DNA of 64,000 nt, taken from NCBI RefSeq assembly GCF_028823535.1, contig NZ_JAQIYM010000014.1:1-64000 (forward strand), read 5' to 3'. The position numbers were made by a program, and so were the translations under genes. The notes beneath the pieces were generated by a model. It did not search any database. It was not told the origin of the DNA and worked only from the letters and a program-made list of their open reading frames with translations. Source of the stretch: Pseudomonas serbica. Lineage in GTDB: Bacteria > Pseudomonadota > Gammaproteobacteria > Pseudomonadales > Pseudomonadaceae. Positions 16,991 through 25,882 of this stretch are shown one piece after another. Each line of letters begins with the position of its first letter. Positions within the stretch are counted from its first letter, which is position 1.

Positions 16991-18811
16991 TTATGCCTTG
17001 GCTTTCTTGGCAGCGCGGGTACGCTCGCTTTCGTCCAGGATCTTCTTGCGAAGACGGATGGACTTAGGCGTCACTTCACACAGCTCGTCGTCCTGGATGA
17101 ATTCCAGAGCCTGTTCCAGGGTGAAACGAACAGGTGGAACCAGAGCGATGGTTTCGTCTTTACCCGAAGCACGCATGTTGTCGAGCTTCTTGCCCTTGGT
17201 AGGGTTAACGCCCAGGTCGTTGTCACGGCTGTTCAGACCAACGATCTGACCGTTGTAGATTTCCTGACCGTGTTCAACGAACAGCTTGCCACGCGCCTGC
17301 AGGGTTTCCAGGGAGTAGGTCAGAGCCTTGCCGGTTTCAACCGAAACCAGAACGCCGTTCTGACGACCGGACATGTCGCCGGACTTCATCACGTCGTAAC
17401 GGTCGAAGATCGAGGTCAGGATGCCAGCACCGTTGGTCAGGGTCAGGAACTGGTTACGGAAACCGATCAGACCGCGAGCAGGGATGTTGTATTCCAGACG
17501 TACACGGCCCTTGCCATCCGGCACCATGTTGGTCAGGTCGCCCTTACGCAGGCCCATCTCTTCCATCACCTTGCCTTGGGATTCTTCCGGCAGGTCGATG
17601 GTGACGTTTTCGAACGGTTCGTGCTTCACGCCGTCAACCAGACGGATGATCACTTCCGGACGGCCTACAGCCATTTCGAAGCCTTCGCGACGCATGGTTT
17701 CGATCAGTACCGAAAGGTGCAGTTCACCACGGCCGGAAACCTTGAACTTGTCAGCCGAGTCGCCTTCTTCAACGCGCAGTGCAACGTTGTACAGCAGCTC
17801 TTTGTCCAGACGTTCCTTGATGTTACGGGAAGTCACGAACTTGCCTTCTTTACCGCAGAATGGCGAGTCGTTTACCTGGAAGGTCATGGAAACGGTTGGC
17901 TCGTCAACGGTCAACGGCTTCATCGCTTCAACGGTGTCCGGGTGGCACAGGGTGTCGGAGATGAACAGCGAGTCCATACCGCTGATGCACACGATATCGC
18001 CTGCAGCAGCCTCTTCAACGTCTACACGGTGCAGACCGTGGTGACCCATCAGCTTCAGGATACGACCGTTACGCTTCTTGCCGTCGGCGCCGATAGCGAC
18101 AACCGGGGAGTTCGGCTTGATGCGACCACGAGCGATACGGCCAACACCGATAACACCCAGGAAGCTGTTGTAGTCCAGTGCGGAGATCTGCATCTGGAAC
18201 GGACCGTCACGGTCAACAGCCGGCGCCGGTACGTTGTCGACGATCGACTGGTACAGCGGGGTCATGTCTTCAGCCATTTCGTTGTGGTCCAGACCGGCAA
18301 TACCGTTCAGGGCCGAGGCGTAGACGACTTTGAAGTCCAGCTGTTCTTCGGTGGCACCCAGGTTGTCGAACAGATCGAAGATCTGGTCCAGAACCCAGTC
18401 CGGACGCGCGCCTGGACGGTCAACCTTGTTGATGCACACGATCGGACGCAGGCCGGCTTCGAAAGCCTTCTTGGTCACGAAACGGGTTTGCGGCATAGGG
18501 CCGTCCTGGGCGTCAACCAGCAGCAGAACGGAGTCGACCATCGACATTACGCGTTCAACTTCGCCGCCGAAGTCGGCGTGGCCCGGGGTGTCCACGATGT
18601 TGATGTGGTAACCGTTCCAGTTGATGGCGGTGTTTTTCGCCAGGATGGTAATACCGCGCTCTTTTTCCTGGTCGTTGGAGTCCATCACGCGCTCGTCGTT
18701 GAGCTCGTTGCGCTCCAGGGTGCCGGATTGACGCAGGAGTTTGTCTACCAGGGTGGTTTTACCATGGTCAACGTGAGCAATGATGGCGATGTTGCGTAGA
18801 TTTTCGATCAC
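16991..18811 (-). CDS. typA: Ribosome-associated GTPase TypA/BipA
   Basis: A 606-residue translational GTPase of the EF-G family, active in 50S subunit assembly and stress or cold adaptation. G motifs: AHVDHGKTTLVDKLL (G1, about residues 12-26), DTPGHADFGGE (G3) and NKVDRPGARPD (G4). Domains II, III, V and the TypA-specific C-terminal domain follow, ending in a basic tail (RAAKKAKA). Length is exactly as usual. Confidence 0.97.
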   Translation of the reverse strand: MIENLRNIAIIAHVDHGKTTLVDKLLRQSGTLERNELNDERVMDSNDQEKERGITILAKNTAINWNGYHINIVDTPGHADFGGEVERVMSMVDSVLLLVDAQDGPMPQTRFVTKKAFEAGLRPIVCINKVDRPGARPDWVLDQIFDLFDNLGATEEQLDFKVVYASALNGIAGLDHNEMAEDMTPLYQSIVDNVPAPAVDRDGPFQMQISALDYNSFLGVIGVGRIARGRIKPNSPVVAIGADGKKRNGRILKLMGHHGLHRVDVEEAAAGDIVCISGMDSLFISDTLCHPDTVEAMKPLTVDEPTVSMTFQVNDSPFCGKEGKFVTSRNIKERLDKELLYNVALRVEEGDSADKFKVSGRGELHLSVLIETMRREGFEMAVGRPEVIIRLVDGVKHEPFENVTIDLPEESQGKVMEEMGLRKGDLTNMVPDGKGRVRLEYNIPARGLIGFRNQFLTLTNGAGILTSIFDRYDVMKSGDMSGRQNGVLVSVETGKALTYSLETLQARGKLFVEHGQEIYNGQIVGLNSRDNDLGVNPTKGKKLDNMRASGKDETIALVPPVRFTLEQALEFIQDDELCEVTPKSIRLRKKILDESERTRAAKKAKA

Positions 18812-18950
18812 TTGTGTATCTCGATCAGAGGATTCGGTGCGCTGACAAGTCTTGGCAGCGATTTACAGTAGAGTCAGGCCTTGCCGTTACAGCTTGACGG
18901 CGGCGTCGGGGGGCCGGTGACGCAAGCCACAGGCAAACAGCCCCGGGCAC

Positions 18951-20405
18951 TTAGCTCGGTCGATAAACGCGCACATTGGCATGCCCCTCACTGAGCAAAT
19001 GGTGGGCATGCAGGCGACTCATCACGCCTTTGTCGCAATAAAGCAGGTACTGGCGAGTAGGGTCCAGTTCCTTGAAACGAGCGTTCAGTGCATAAAACGG
19101 CATCGTTTGTACCTCGATGCCAGCGAGGTCCAGCGGGTCGTCTTCAGCGGCATCCGGGTGACGGATATCGATGACGATCTGACCGGCCAGCGCTTCGCTG
19201 ACTTCTTCAATTTGCAGATCCTGGCCCAATTCGTCGATTACACGATCGATCGGTACCAGTTTGGCGTTCTCGAGCGCACGCTCAAGGACTGCCATGTCGA
19301 ATTCTTTCTCTTCGTGCTCCACGCGATGGCGCTTGGCAGCTGTCTTTGGGTTCACCGAGATGACCCCGCAGTACTCCGGCATGTGCCTGGCGAAGTCGGC
19401 GGTGCCGATTTCGTTGGCCAGGTCGATGATGTCCTGCTTGTGACTGGCGATCAGCGGACGCAAGACCAGCTTGTCCGTCACGCAGTCGATCACGGACAGG
19501 TTCGGCAGCGTCTGGCTCGACACCTGGGAGATCGCCTCACCGGTGACCAGCGCGTCGATGTGCAGTCGATCGGCAATTTGCGACGAAGCGCGCAACATCA
19601 TACGCTTCAATACTACGCCCATATGACTGTTATCGACTTTGCCGAGAATTTCTCCCAGCACTTCCTCGAACGGCACACTGACAAATAACACGCGTTGCGA
19701 GCTGCCGTACTTCTTCCAGATGAAATGCGCGACTTCCATGACGCCCAATTCGTGGGCACGTCCGCCCAGGTTGAAGAAGCAAAAATGCGCCATCAGGCCG
19801 CGGCGCATGATCTGATAGGCCGCGACGGTGGAATCGAAGCCACCGGACATCAGAACCAGCGTCTGCTCCAGCGCACCCAGCGGATAACCGCCGATACCAT
19901 TGTGCTGGCTGTGGATTACGAACAACCGTTGGTCGCGAACTTCGATGCGGACTTCGATTTCGGGCTTTTTCAGGTCAATTCCGGCGGCACCGCACTGACG
20001 GCGCAACTGGCTGCCGACATATTTCTCGATATCGATCGAGCTGAACGGGTGCTTGCCGGCACGCTTGCAACGTACCGAAAAAATCTTCCCGGCCAGTGCA
20101 TCGCCGTAGTGCTGCTTGCACTTCTCGACGATGTCATCGAAGTCGCCCAACGGGTACTCGTCGATCTGCAGGAAATGCGCGATGCCCGGCATGCAGCTCA
20201 GGCGCTCGCCCATCTCCTTCAGGGCCTTGGGCTCGCTGACGCGGGTTTCCAGCTCGAGGTTGTCCCACACACCGTTCACCACCACAGCCGGGTCCAGGTC
20301 ACGGAGCACGGCACGGATGTTCTTGGCCAATTGGCGGATGAAACGCATCCGGACCGGGCGGCTCTTGATGGTGATCTCGGGAAAGACTTTTACGATTAAT
20401 TTCAT
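18951..20405 (-). CDS. thiI: tRNA 4-thiouridine synthase ThiI
   Basis: A 484-residue enzyme that transfers sulphur to uridine 8 of tRNAs and to ThiS for thiazole synthesis. I start it at the ATG at 20405 (MKLIVKVFPEITIKS), the normal N-terminus; the frame extends 21 codons upstream without reason. Domains: ferredoxin-like/THUMP (1-165), PP-loop ATPase with VLMSGGFDSTVAAY (about 181-194), and a C-terminal rhodanese domain with YLLYCDKGVMSRL, whose Cys is the persulphide carrier. All catalytic parts are present. Confidence 0.96.
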   Translation of the reverse strand: MKLIVKVFPEITIKSRPVRMRFIRQLAKNIRAVLRDLDPAVVVNGVWDNLELETRVSEPKALKEMGERLSCMPGIAHFLQIDEYPLGDFDDIVEKCKQHYGDALAGKIFSVRCKRAGKHPFSSIDIEKYVGSQLRRQCGAAGIDLKKPEIEVRIEVRDQRLFVIHSQHNGIGGYPLGALEQTLVLMSGGFDSTVAAYQIMRRGLMAHFCFFNLGGRAHELGVMEVAHFIWKKYGSSQRVLFVSVPFEEVLGEILGKVDNSHMGVVLKRMMLRASSQIADRLHIDALVTGEAISQVSSQTLPNLSVIDCVTDKLVLRPLIASHKQDIIDLANEIGTADFARHMPEYCGVISVNPKTAAKRHRVEHEEKEFDMAVLERALENAKLVPIDRVIDELGQDLQIEEVSEALAGQIVIDIRHPDAAEDDPLDLAGIEVQTMPFYALNARFKELDPTRQYLLYCDKGVMSRLHAHHLLSEGHANVRVYRPS

Positions 20406-20501
20406 GGAAACAGCGCGCGCAGGGCCTGCCGAAAAAGGGGGGCGCGGATTATAGCGGAAATTGCTCAAGGTTTAACCAGTTTATGTGCAGAAGGTTTTGC
20501 G

Positions 20502-20518
20502 CGCACTAAAACAGGTCA
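20502..20518 (+). promoter_or_regulatory. Candidate NtrC site upstream of glnA
   Basis: CGCACTAAAACAGGTCA matches 12 of 17 positions of the enteric NtrC consensus TGCACTAAAATGGTGCA. It lies about 120 bases upstream of the glnA sigma-54 promoter, a usual enhancer distance. One half-site is good and the other weak. Confidence 0.4.
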
Positions 20519-20621
20519 TTTTCCGTTTTGGACGCTACATTAAGGGGCGCTATTTTCCGCTTTTATACGCTTTGCACCTCTATAAGCGTGAAATTGGGGC
20601 AAAAAACCCATGGTGGGGCAC

Positions 20622-20637
20622 TGGCATGCAATTTGCT
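20622..20637 (+). promoter_or_regulatory. Sigma-54 promoter of glnA
   Basis: TGGCATGCAATTTGCT matches the RpoN consensus TGGCAYR-N4-TTGCW at every position, with ten bases between GG and GC. The predicted start is about 20648, leaving a leader of about 86 bases before glnA. Confidence 0.88.
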
Positions 20638-20733
20638 CCCTTGTGAGGCAGGTTGCCTTGGCAGAGTATTCGCGCCGGCATCACCAACTATTAAGGGCAT
20701 CCACTACCAGCCCTAAGCCACCCGGAGGACACT

Positions 20734-22140
20734 ATGTCGAAGTCGGTTCAACTCATTAAAGATCATGACGTCAAGTGGATTGATCTGCGCTTCACGGACA
20801 CCAAAGGCACTCAGCACCACGTGACCATGCCGGCTCGCGATGCGCTGGATGACGACTTCTTCGAAGTCGGCAAGATGTTCGACGGTTCGTCCATCGCTGG
20901 CTGGAAAGGTATCGAAGCCTCCGACATGATCCTGATGCCGGACGACTCCACCGCTGTTCTGGACCCGTTCACCGAAGAGCCGACCCTGATCCTGGTCTGC
21001 GACATCATCGAGCCTTCGAGCATGCAAGGCTACGACCGCGACCCACGTGCGATCGCCAAGCGCGCTGAAGAGCACCTCAAAGCCACCGGTATCGGTGACA
21101 CCGTATTCGCCGGTCCAGAGCCAGAATTCTTCATCTTCGACCAGGTGAAGTTCAAGTCCGACATTTCCGGCTCCATGTTCAAGATCTACTCCGAACAAGG
21201 TTCCTGGATGTCCGACCAGGACATCGAAGGCGGCAACAAGGGCCACCGTCCAGGCGTCAAAGGCGGCTACTTCCCTGTTCCACCGTTCGACCACGACCAC
21301 GAAATCCGTACCTCCATGTGCAACGCACTGGAAGAAATGGGCCTGACCGTCGAAGTTCACCACCACGAAGTGGCAACTGCCGGCCAGAACGAAATCGGCG
21401 TCAAGTTCAACACCCTGGTGAAGAAAGCCGACGAAACCCAAACCCTGAAATACGTTGTACACAACGTTGCCGACGCCTACGGCCGCACCGCTACCTTCAT
21501 GCCTAAGCCGCTGTACGGCGACAACGGTTCGGGTATGCACGTGCACATGTCCATCTGGAAAGAAGGCAAGAACACCTTCGCTGGCGAAGGTTATGCCGGC
21601 CTGTCCGATACCGCCCTGTACTTCATCGGCGGCATCATCAAGCACGGTAAGGCCCTGAACGGCTTCACCAACCCGGCTACCAACTCCTACAAGCGTCTGG
21701 TTCCAGGCTTTGAAGCACCGGTAATGCTGGCCTACTCGGCTCGCAACCGTTCGGCTTCGATCCGTATTCCTTACGTGTCGAGCCCGAAAGCTCGCCGTAT
21801 CGAAGCACGTTTCCCGGATCCGGCTGCCAACCCGTACCTGTGCTTCGCCGCACTGCTGATGGCTGGCCTGGACGGCATCCAGAACAAGATCCACCCTGGC
21901 GACGCAGCTGACAAAAACCTGTACGACCTGCCGCCTGAAGAGGCGAAAGAGATCCCACAAGTTTGCGGCAGCCTGAAAGAAGCCCTGGAAGAGCTGGACA
22001 AAGGTCGTGCGTTCCTGACCAAAGGCGGCGTTTTCAGCGACGACTTCATCGACGCTTACATCGCCCTGAAAAGCGAAGAAGAAATCAAGGTACGTACCTT
22101 CGTACACCCACTGGAATACGAGCTGTACTACAGCTGCTGA
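20734..22140 (+). CDS. glnA: Glutamine synthetase type I
   Basis: A 468-residue GSI-beta enzyme that makes glutamine from glutamate, ammonia and ATP. The adenylylation site is conserved: Tyr397 in NLYDLPPEE. Active-site blocks include PEPEFFIFD (about residues 129-137), GSGMHVHMSIWKEGKN (about 265-280) and the basic NRSASIRIP (about 340-348). A GGAGG ribosome site precedes the start. Transcription is probably from the sigma-54 promoter at 20622, activated by NtrC, whose gene lies 2 kb downstream. Confidence 0.98.
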   Translation: MSKSVQLIKDHDVKWIDLRFTDTKGTQHHVTMPARDALDDDFFEVGKMFDGSSIAGWKGIEASDMILMPDDSTAVLDPFTEEPTLILVCDIIEPSSMQGYDRDPRAIAKRAEEHLKATGIGDTVFAGPEPEFFIFDQVKFKSDISGSMFKIYSEQGSWMSDQDIEGGNKGHRPGVKGGYFPVPPFDHDHEIRTSMCNALEEMGLTVEVHHHEVATAGQNEIGVKFNTLVKKADETQTLKYVVHNVADAYGRTATFMPKPLYGDNGSGMHVHMSIWKEGKNTFAGEGYAGLSDTALYFIGGIIKHGKALNGFTNPATNSYKRLVPGFEAPVMLAYSARNRSASIRIPYVSSPKARRIEARFPDPAANPYLCFAALLMAGLDGIQNKIHPGDAADKNLYDLPPEEAKEIPQVCGSLKEALEELDKGRAFLTKGGVFSDDFIDAYIALKSEEEIKVRTFVHPLEYELYYSC

Positions 22141-22174
22141 TCCGGTAGCGCCTGCGCAAGCGGCGTGACAAGAG

Positions 22175-22198
22175 AGGCCTCCTTCGGGAGGCCTTTTT
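22175..22198 (+). terminator. Rho-independent terminator of glnA
   Basis: The hairpin AGGCCTCC-TTCG-GGAGGCCT is followed by a T run, 35 bases after the glnA stop codon. Confidence 0.92.
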
Positions 22199-22280
22199 CA
22201 TGCCCGAATGTTAACGGACTGGGCCAGCCACCTTTCCTGCCCTATGCTGCACCCCATCGCTTTCGTTTCCGGTCGATTTC

Positions 22281-22790
22281 ATGGGTCGTGGTCTTCTCTT
22301 CATCCTGCTGCTGATCGCCCTGCCCGCCACAGCGCAGATCTACAAGTACACCGATGCCCAAGGCAACACGGCGTATAGCAATCAACCCCCTGATGGCGTC
22401 ACCGCGCAGCCCGTCGAACTGCCACCGCTCAACCGCACCCAACCCCCGCCCACGCAAGCACCTCCCACACCCACCCCTGAACAAGGCCAGCCCCCTGTCG
22501 CCTACAACGTACTGGAACTCACCGGCCTGCCCACCAGCGAAGCCCTGCGCGCCAACAACGGCACCTTCACCGTCAGCGTGCTGATCGAACCGCGCCTGCA
22601 AGGCCCGCATCTGCTGCGACTGCTGCTGGACGGCCAGCCTTATGGCCAACCCGGCAACGTGCCGATCCTGCAATTGGTGAATATCGACCGCGGCATGCAC
22701 CACCTCGCCGTGCAGGTCGTCAACGGCGACACCGTCGTGCAACAAAGTCCTACCGTCACCTTCACGTTGCAGCGGGTGCACAAGCGCTGA
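22281..22790 (+). CDS. DUF4124 domain protein, periplasmic
   Basis: A 169-residue protein. The signal peptide (about 1-19, LLFILLLIALPATAQ) is followed by the DUF4124 motif IYKYTDAQGNTAYSNQPP. A Pro/Thr/Gln-rich linker (about 48-75) leads to a beta-rich C-terminal domain with an immunoglobulin-like pattern (GPHLLRLLLDGQPYG, HHLAVQVVNGD). Function unknown. It lies between glnA and ntrB and reads in the same direction, but a terminator separates it from glnA. Confidence 0.85.
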   Translation: MGRGLLFILLLIALPATAQIYKYTDAQGNTAYSNQPPDGVTAQPVELPPLNRTQPPPTQAPPTPTPEQGQPPVAYNVLELTGLPTSEALRANNGTFTVSVLIEPRLQGPHLLRLLLDGQPYGQPGNVPILQLVNIDRGMHHLAVQVVNGDTVVQQSPTVTFTLQRVHKR

Positions 22791-22816
22791 GGGACTACTT
22801 ACCCCGTTCAGCTTTG

Positions 22817-22833
22817 CGCACTATATTGGTGCG
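22817..22833. promoter_or_regulatory. NtrC-binding site upstream of ntrBC
   Basis: CGCACTATATTGGTGCG contains the full NtrC core GCAC-N5-GGTGC and is palindromic in its outer six bases. It lies 200 bases before ntrB. The known habit of NtrC to regulate its own operon makes an autoregulatory site likely. Confidence 0.65.
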
Positions 22834-23032
22834 ATTGGTTGCACCATGCGCACATTGCAGCCCATTTTGGTTCGAAACTACCCGCAAAAGCTGGCAGAAC
22901 GCCACGCAATCGAGCGTCAAACGCCTGTTTCAGGGGTTAAGCGCTTCTTTTCGGAGCCTTGGTTTGTTTTTTGCATTTTCCTCGCATCAGCGCTTTATCC
23001 ATGCGCGCGCCCTGCTCCAAAAGAGGTCCTGA

Positions 23033-24118
23033 ATGACCATCAGTGACGCACTGCATCGTTTGCTTCTCGACAACCTGACCACCGCCACCATCCTGCTCAA
23101 TGCCGACTTGCGCCTTGAGTACATGAACCCCGCGGCGGAAATGCTCCTGGCCATCAGCGGCCAGCGCAGCCATGGGCAATTCATCAGCGAGTTGTTCACC
23201 GAATCCACCGAGGCGCTCAACTCATTGCGCCAGGCGGTGCAGCAGGCACATCCGTTCACCAAGCGCGAAGCCATGCTCACCGCCCTCACCGGCCAGACCC
23301 TGACGGTTGATTACGCGGTAACGCCGATCCTGAGCAATGGCGACACCCTGCTCCTGCTCGAAGTGCACCCCCGGGACCGACTGCTGCGCATCACCAAGGA
23401 AGAGGCCCAGTTGTCGAAGCAGGAAACCAGCAAGATGCTGGTGCGCGGCCTGGCCCATGAAATCAAGAATCCCCTGGGCGGTATCCGCGGCGCAGCGCAG
23501 TTGCTGGCCCGTGAGCTGCCGGAAGAAAGCCTGCGCGACTACACCAATGTCATCATTGAAGAGGCCGACCGCCTGCGTAACCTGGTCGACCGCATGCTCG
23601 GCTCGAACAAGCTGCCCTCGCTGGCCATGTGCAACATCCACGAAGTGCTGGAGCGTGTCTGCCACTTGGTCGAGGCCGAAAGCCAGGGCTGCATCACATT
23701 GGTGCGTGACTACGACCCGAGCATTCCGGACGTCCTGATCGATCGCGAACAAATGATCCAGGCCGTGCTGAATATCGTGCGCAACGCGATGCAGGCCATC
23801 AGCAGCCAGAACGAGCTGCGCCTGGGCCGCATCAGTCTGCGCACCCGCGCCATGCGCCAGTTCACCATTGGCCACGTGCGCCATCGCCTGGTGACCAAGA
23901 TCGAAATCATCGACAACGGCCCGGGCATTCCTGCGGATCTTCAGGAAACCATCTTCTTCCCCATGGTCAGCGGACGTCCGGATGGTACCGGGCTGGGCCT
24001 GGCCATTACCCAGAACATCATCAGCCAGCACCAGGGCTTGATCGAATGTGACAGCCACCCCGGCCACACCACGTTCTCGATCTTTCTGCCACTGGAACAA
24101 GGAGCCACATCGACATGA
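23033..24118 (+). CDS. ntrB: Nitrogen regulation sensor kinase NtrB (GlnL)
   Basis: A 361-residue cytosolic histidine kinase/phosphatase that, with PII protein, sets NtrC phosphorylation according to nitrogen status. A PAS domain (about 5-110) precedes the H box RGLAHEIKNPLGGIRGAAQ with phospho-acceptor His142. The ATP-binding boxes are NIVRNAMQAI (N box), IIDNGPGIP (G1) and GTGLGLAI (G2). The stop overlaps the ntrC start by four bases (ATGA), so the pair is translationally coupled. Confidence 0.97.
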   Translation: MTISDALHRLLLDNLTTATILLNADLRLEYMNPAAEMLLAISGQRSHGQFISELFTESTEALNSLRQAVQQAHPFTKREAMLTALTGQTLTVDYAVTPILSNGDTLLLLEVHPRDRLLRITKEEAQLSKQETSKMLVRGLAHEIKNPLGGIRGAAQLLARELPEESLRDYTNVIIEEADRLRNLVDRMLGSNKLPSLAMCNIHEVLERVCHLVEAESQGCITLVRDYDPSIPDVLIDREQMIQAVLNIVRNAMQAISSQNELRLGRISLRTRAMRQFTIGHVRHRLVTKIEIIDNGPGIPADLQETIFFPMVSGRPDGTGLGLAITQNIISQHQGLIECDSHPGHTTFSIFLPLEQGATST

Positions 24119-25551
24119 GCCGTAGTGAAACCGTGTGGATCGTCGATGACGACCGTTCTATCCGTTGGGTCCTGGAAAAAGCCTTGCAGCAGGAAGGCAT
24201 GACCACGCAAAGCTTCGACAGCGCCGATGGCGTGATGAGCCGCCTGGCGCGCCAGCAGCCGGACGTGATCATCTCCGACATCCGCATGCCCGGTGCCAGC
24301 GGCCTGGACCTCCTGGCGCGGATTCGCGAGCAACATCCACGGCTGCCAGTGATCATCATGACCGCGCACTCCGATCTGGACAGCGCTGTCGCGTCCTATC
24401 AGGGCGGCGCCTTCGAATACCTGCCCAAGCCGTTCGATGTCGACGAGGCGGTGTCCCTGGTCAAGCGCGCCAACCAGCACGCACAGGAACAGCAAGGCCT
24501 GGAAGTCCCGGTCGCACTGACCCGCACCCCGGAAATCATCGGCGAAGCGCCGGCGATGCAGGAAGTGTTTCGCGCCATCGGGCGCTTGAGCCACTCCAAC
24601 ATCACCGTGCTGATCAACGGCGAATCCGGCACCGGTAAAGAACTGGTGGCCCACGCCCTGCACCGCCACAGCCCGCGGGCCGCTTCGCCGTTCATCGCAC
24701 TGAACATGGCAGCGATTCCCAAGGACCTGATGGAATCCGAACTGTTCGGCCACGAAAAAGGCGCCTTCACCGGTGCCGCCAACCTGCGTCGCGGGCGTTT
24801 CGAGCAGGCAGACGGCGGCACGCTGTTCCTTGATGAAATCGGCGACATGCCGGCCGACACCCAGACCCGTTTGCTGCGAGTCCTGGCCGACGGCGAGTTC
24901 TACCGGGTCGGTGGTCACGTCCCGGTCAAAGTCGATGTGCGGATCATCGCCGCCACGCACCAGAACCTGGAAACCCTGGTGCATGCCGGGAAATTCCGTG
25001 AAGACTTGTTCCATCGCCTCAACGTCATTCGCATCCACATACCGCGCCTGTCGGACCGTCGCGAAGATATCCCGACCCTGGCCAAGCACTTCCTCAGCCG
25101 TGCCGCGCAGGAGCTGGCCGTCGAGCCCAAGCTGCTGAAAACCGAAACCGAGGAATACCTGAAAAACCTGCCATGGCCGGGCAACGTGCGCCAGCTGGAG
25201 AACACCTGCCGCTGGATCACCGTGATGGCTTCGGGTCGCGAAGTGCATATCAGTGACCTGCCACCGGAGCTGCTGAGCCTGCCGCAGGATTCGGCGCCGG
25301 TGACCAACTGGGAACAGGCGCTGCGCCAATGGGCCGACCAGGCGCTGGCTCGCGGTCAATCCAGCCTGCTGGACAGTGCGGTGCCGACCTTCGAGCGGAT
25401 CATGATCGAAACCGCTCTCAAGCACACCGCCGGCCGCCGCCGCGATGCCGCCGTCTTGCTCGGCTGGGGGCGTAATACCCTGACTCGCAAGATCAAGGAA
25501 TTGGGAATGAAGGTTGATGGTGGGGATGATGATGAGGGGGATGAGGGTTAA
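24115..25551 (+). CDS. ntrC: Nitrogen regulation response regulator NtrC
   Basis: A 478-residue sigma-54 activator. The receiver domain carries the acidic pocket Asp11-13 and phospho-acceptor Asp55 (VIISDIRMPG). The AAA+ domain shows GESGTGKELVAHALH (Walker A), KGAFTGA (sigma-54 contact loop) and GGTLFLDEIGDMP (Walker B). The Fis-type helix-turn-helix (about 430-465) includes TAGRRRDAAVLLGWGRNTLT. The C-terminus ends in an unusual run of Asp, Gly and Glu. Targets in this window probably include glnA, its own operon, nrsZ and possibly gabP. Confidence 0.98.
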   Translation: MSRSETVWIVDDDRSIRWVLEKALQQEGMTTQSFDSADGVMSRLARQQPDVIISDIRMPGASGLDLLARIREQHPRLPVIIMTAHSDLDSAVASYQGGAFEYLPKPFDVDEAVSLVKRANQHAQEQQGLEVPVALTRTPEIIGEAPAMQEVFRAIGRLSHSNITVLINGESGTGKELVAHALHRHSPRAASPFIALNMAAIPKDLMESELFGHEKGAFTGAANLRRGRFEQADGGTLFLDEIGDMPADTQTRLLRVLADGEFYRVGGHVPVKVDVRIIAATHQNLETLVHAGKFREDLFHRLNVIRIHIPRLSDRREDIPTLAKHFLSRAAQELAVEPKLLKTETEEYLKNLPWPGNVRQLENTCRWITVMASGREVHISDLPPELLSLPQDSAPVTNWEQALRQWADQALARGQSSLLDSAVPTFERIMIETALKHTAGRRRDAAVLLGWGRNTLTRKIKELGMKVDGGDDDEGDEG

Positions 25552-25594
25552 GCGGGACATCACTCTTCTGATTTAGATGATTCACACCGAAAAA

Positions 25595-25684
25595 TGTGGG
25601 AGCGGGCTTGCTCGCGAAGAGGCCATCACATTCAACCTCCATGTTGAATGGGACACCGCTTTCGCGAGCAAGCCCGCTCCCATA
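25595..25684. repeat. REP-type inverted repeat
   Basis: A paired REP unit with TGTGGGAGCGGGCTTGCTCG and its inverse ending CCCGCTCCCATA, 43 bases after ntrC. It is almost the same as the copy at 3267-3356. Confidence 0.85.
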
Positions 25685-25696
25685 TTCAGGGCCGAG

Positions 25697-25713
25697 TGCA
25701 CCGCACCAATGCA
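25697..25713. promoter_or_regulatory. Candidate NtrC site upstream of nrsZ
   Basis: TGCACCGCACCAATGCA has a perfect left NtrC half-site (TGCACC) and the outer TGCA of the right half in the right register. It ends about 143 bases upstream of the nrsZ sigma-54 promoter, a usual enhancer distance. Confidence 0.45.
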
Positions 25714-25791
25714 CCGTGACCCGCAATCGCGCACCGCGACTGATCGCAAATTCCGCGTACGTTCGCAATCGAACCCCTATCGAAAAAACAC

Positions 25792-25816
25792 GAAAGCCCC
25801 GGATTCCGGGGCTTTC
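25792..25816. terminator. Hairpin between ntrC and nrsZ
   Basis: GAAAGCCCCGG-A-TTCCGGGGCTTTC is a near-perfect GC-rich hairpin with an A-rich stretch on its left side. That makes it a better terminator for minus-strand transcription, but it may also end ntrBC mRNA. Confidence 0.7.
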
Positions 25817-25856
25817 AACGTCTGCAGACGACTTTCTGTTTCAACTTGTTAAAACC

Positions 25857-25872
25857 TGGCACGCCCCCTGCA
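25857..25872 (+). promoter_or_regulatory. Sigma-54 promoter of nrsZ
   Basis: TGGCACGCCCCCTGCA matches TGGCACG-N4-TTGCW with one mismatch and exact GG/GC spacing. The predicted start is about 25883, immediately before the three repeated RNA modules. Confidence 0.85.
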
Positions 25873-25882
25873 ATAGTCTCAT

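Noticed and set aside
17270..18799. 509-codon open frame opposite typA
   Set aside because: Shadow of typA; sequence is low-complexity V/H/Q-rich as usual for such frames.
20713..22107. 464-codon open frame opposite glnA
   Set aside because: Shadow of glnA.
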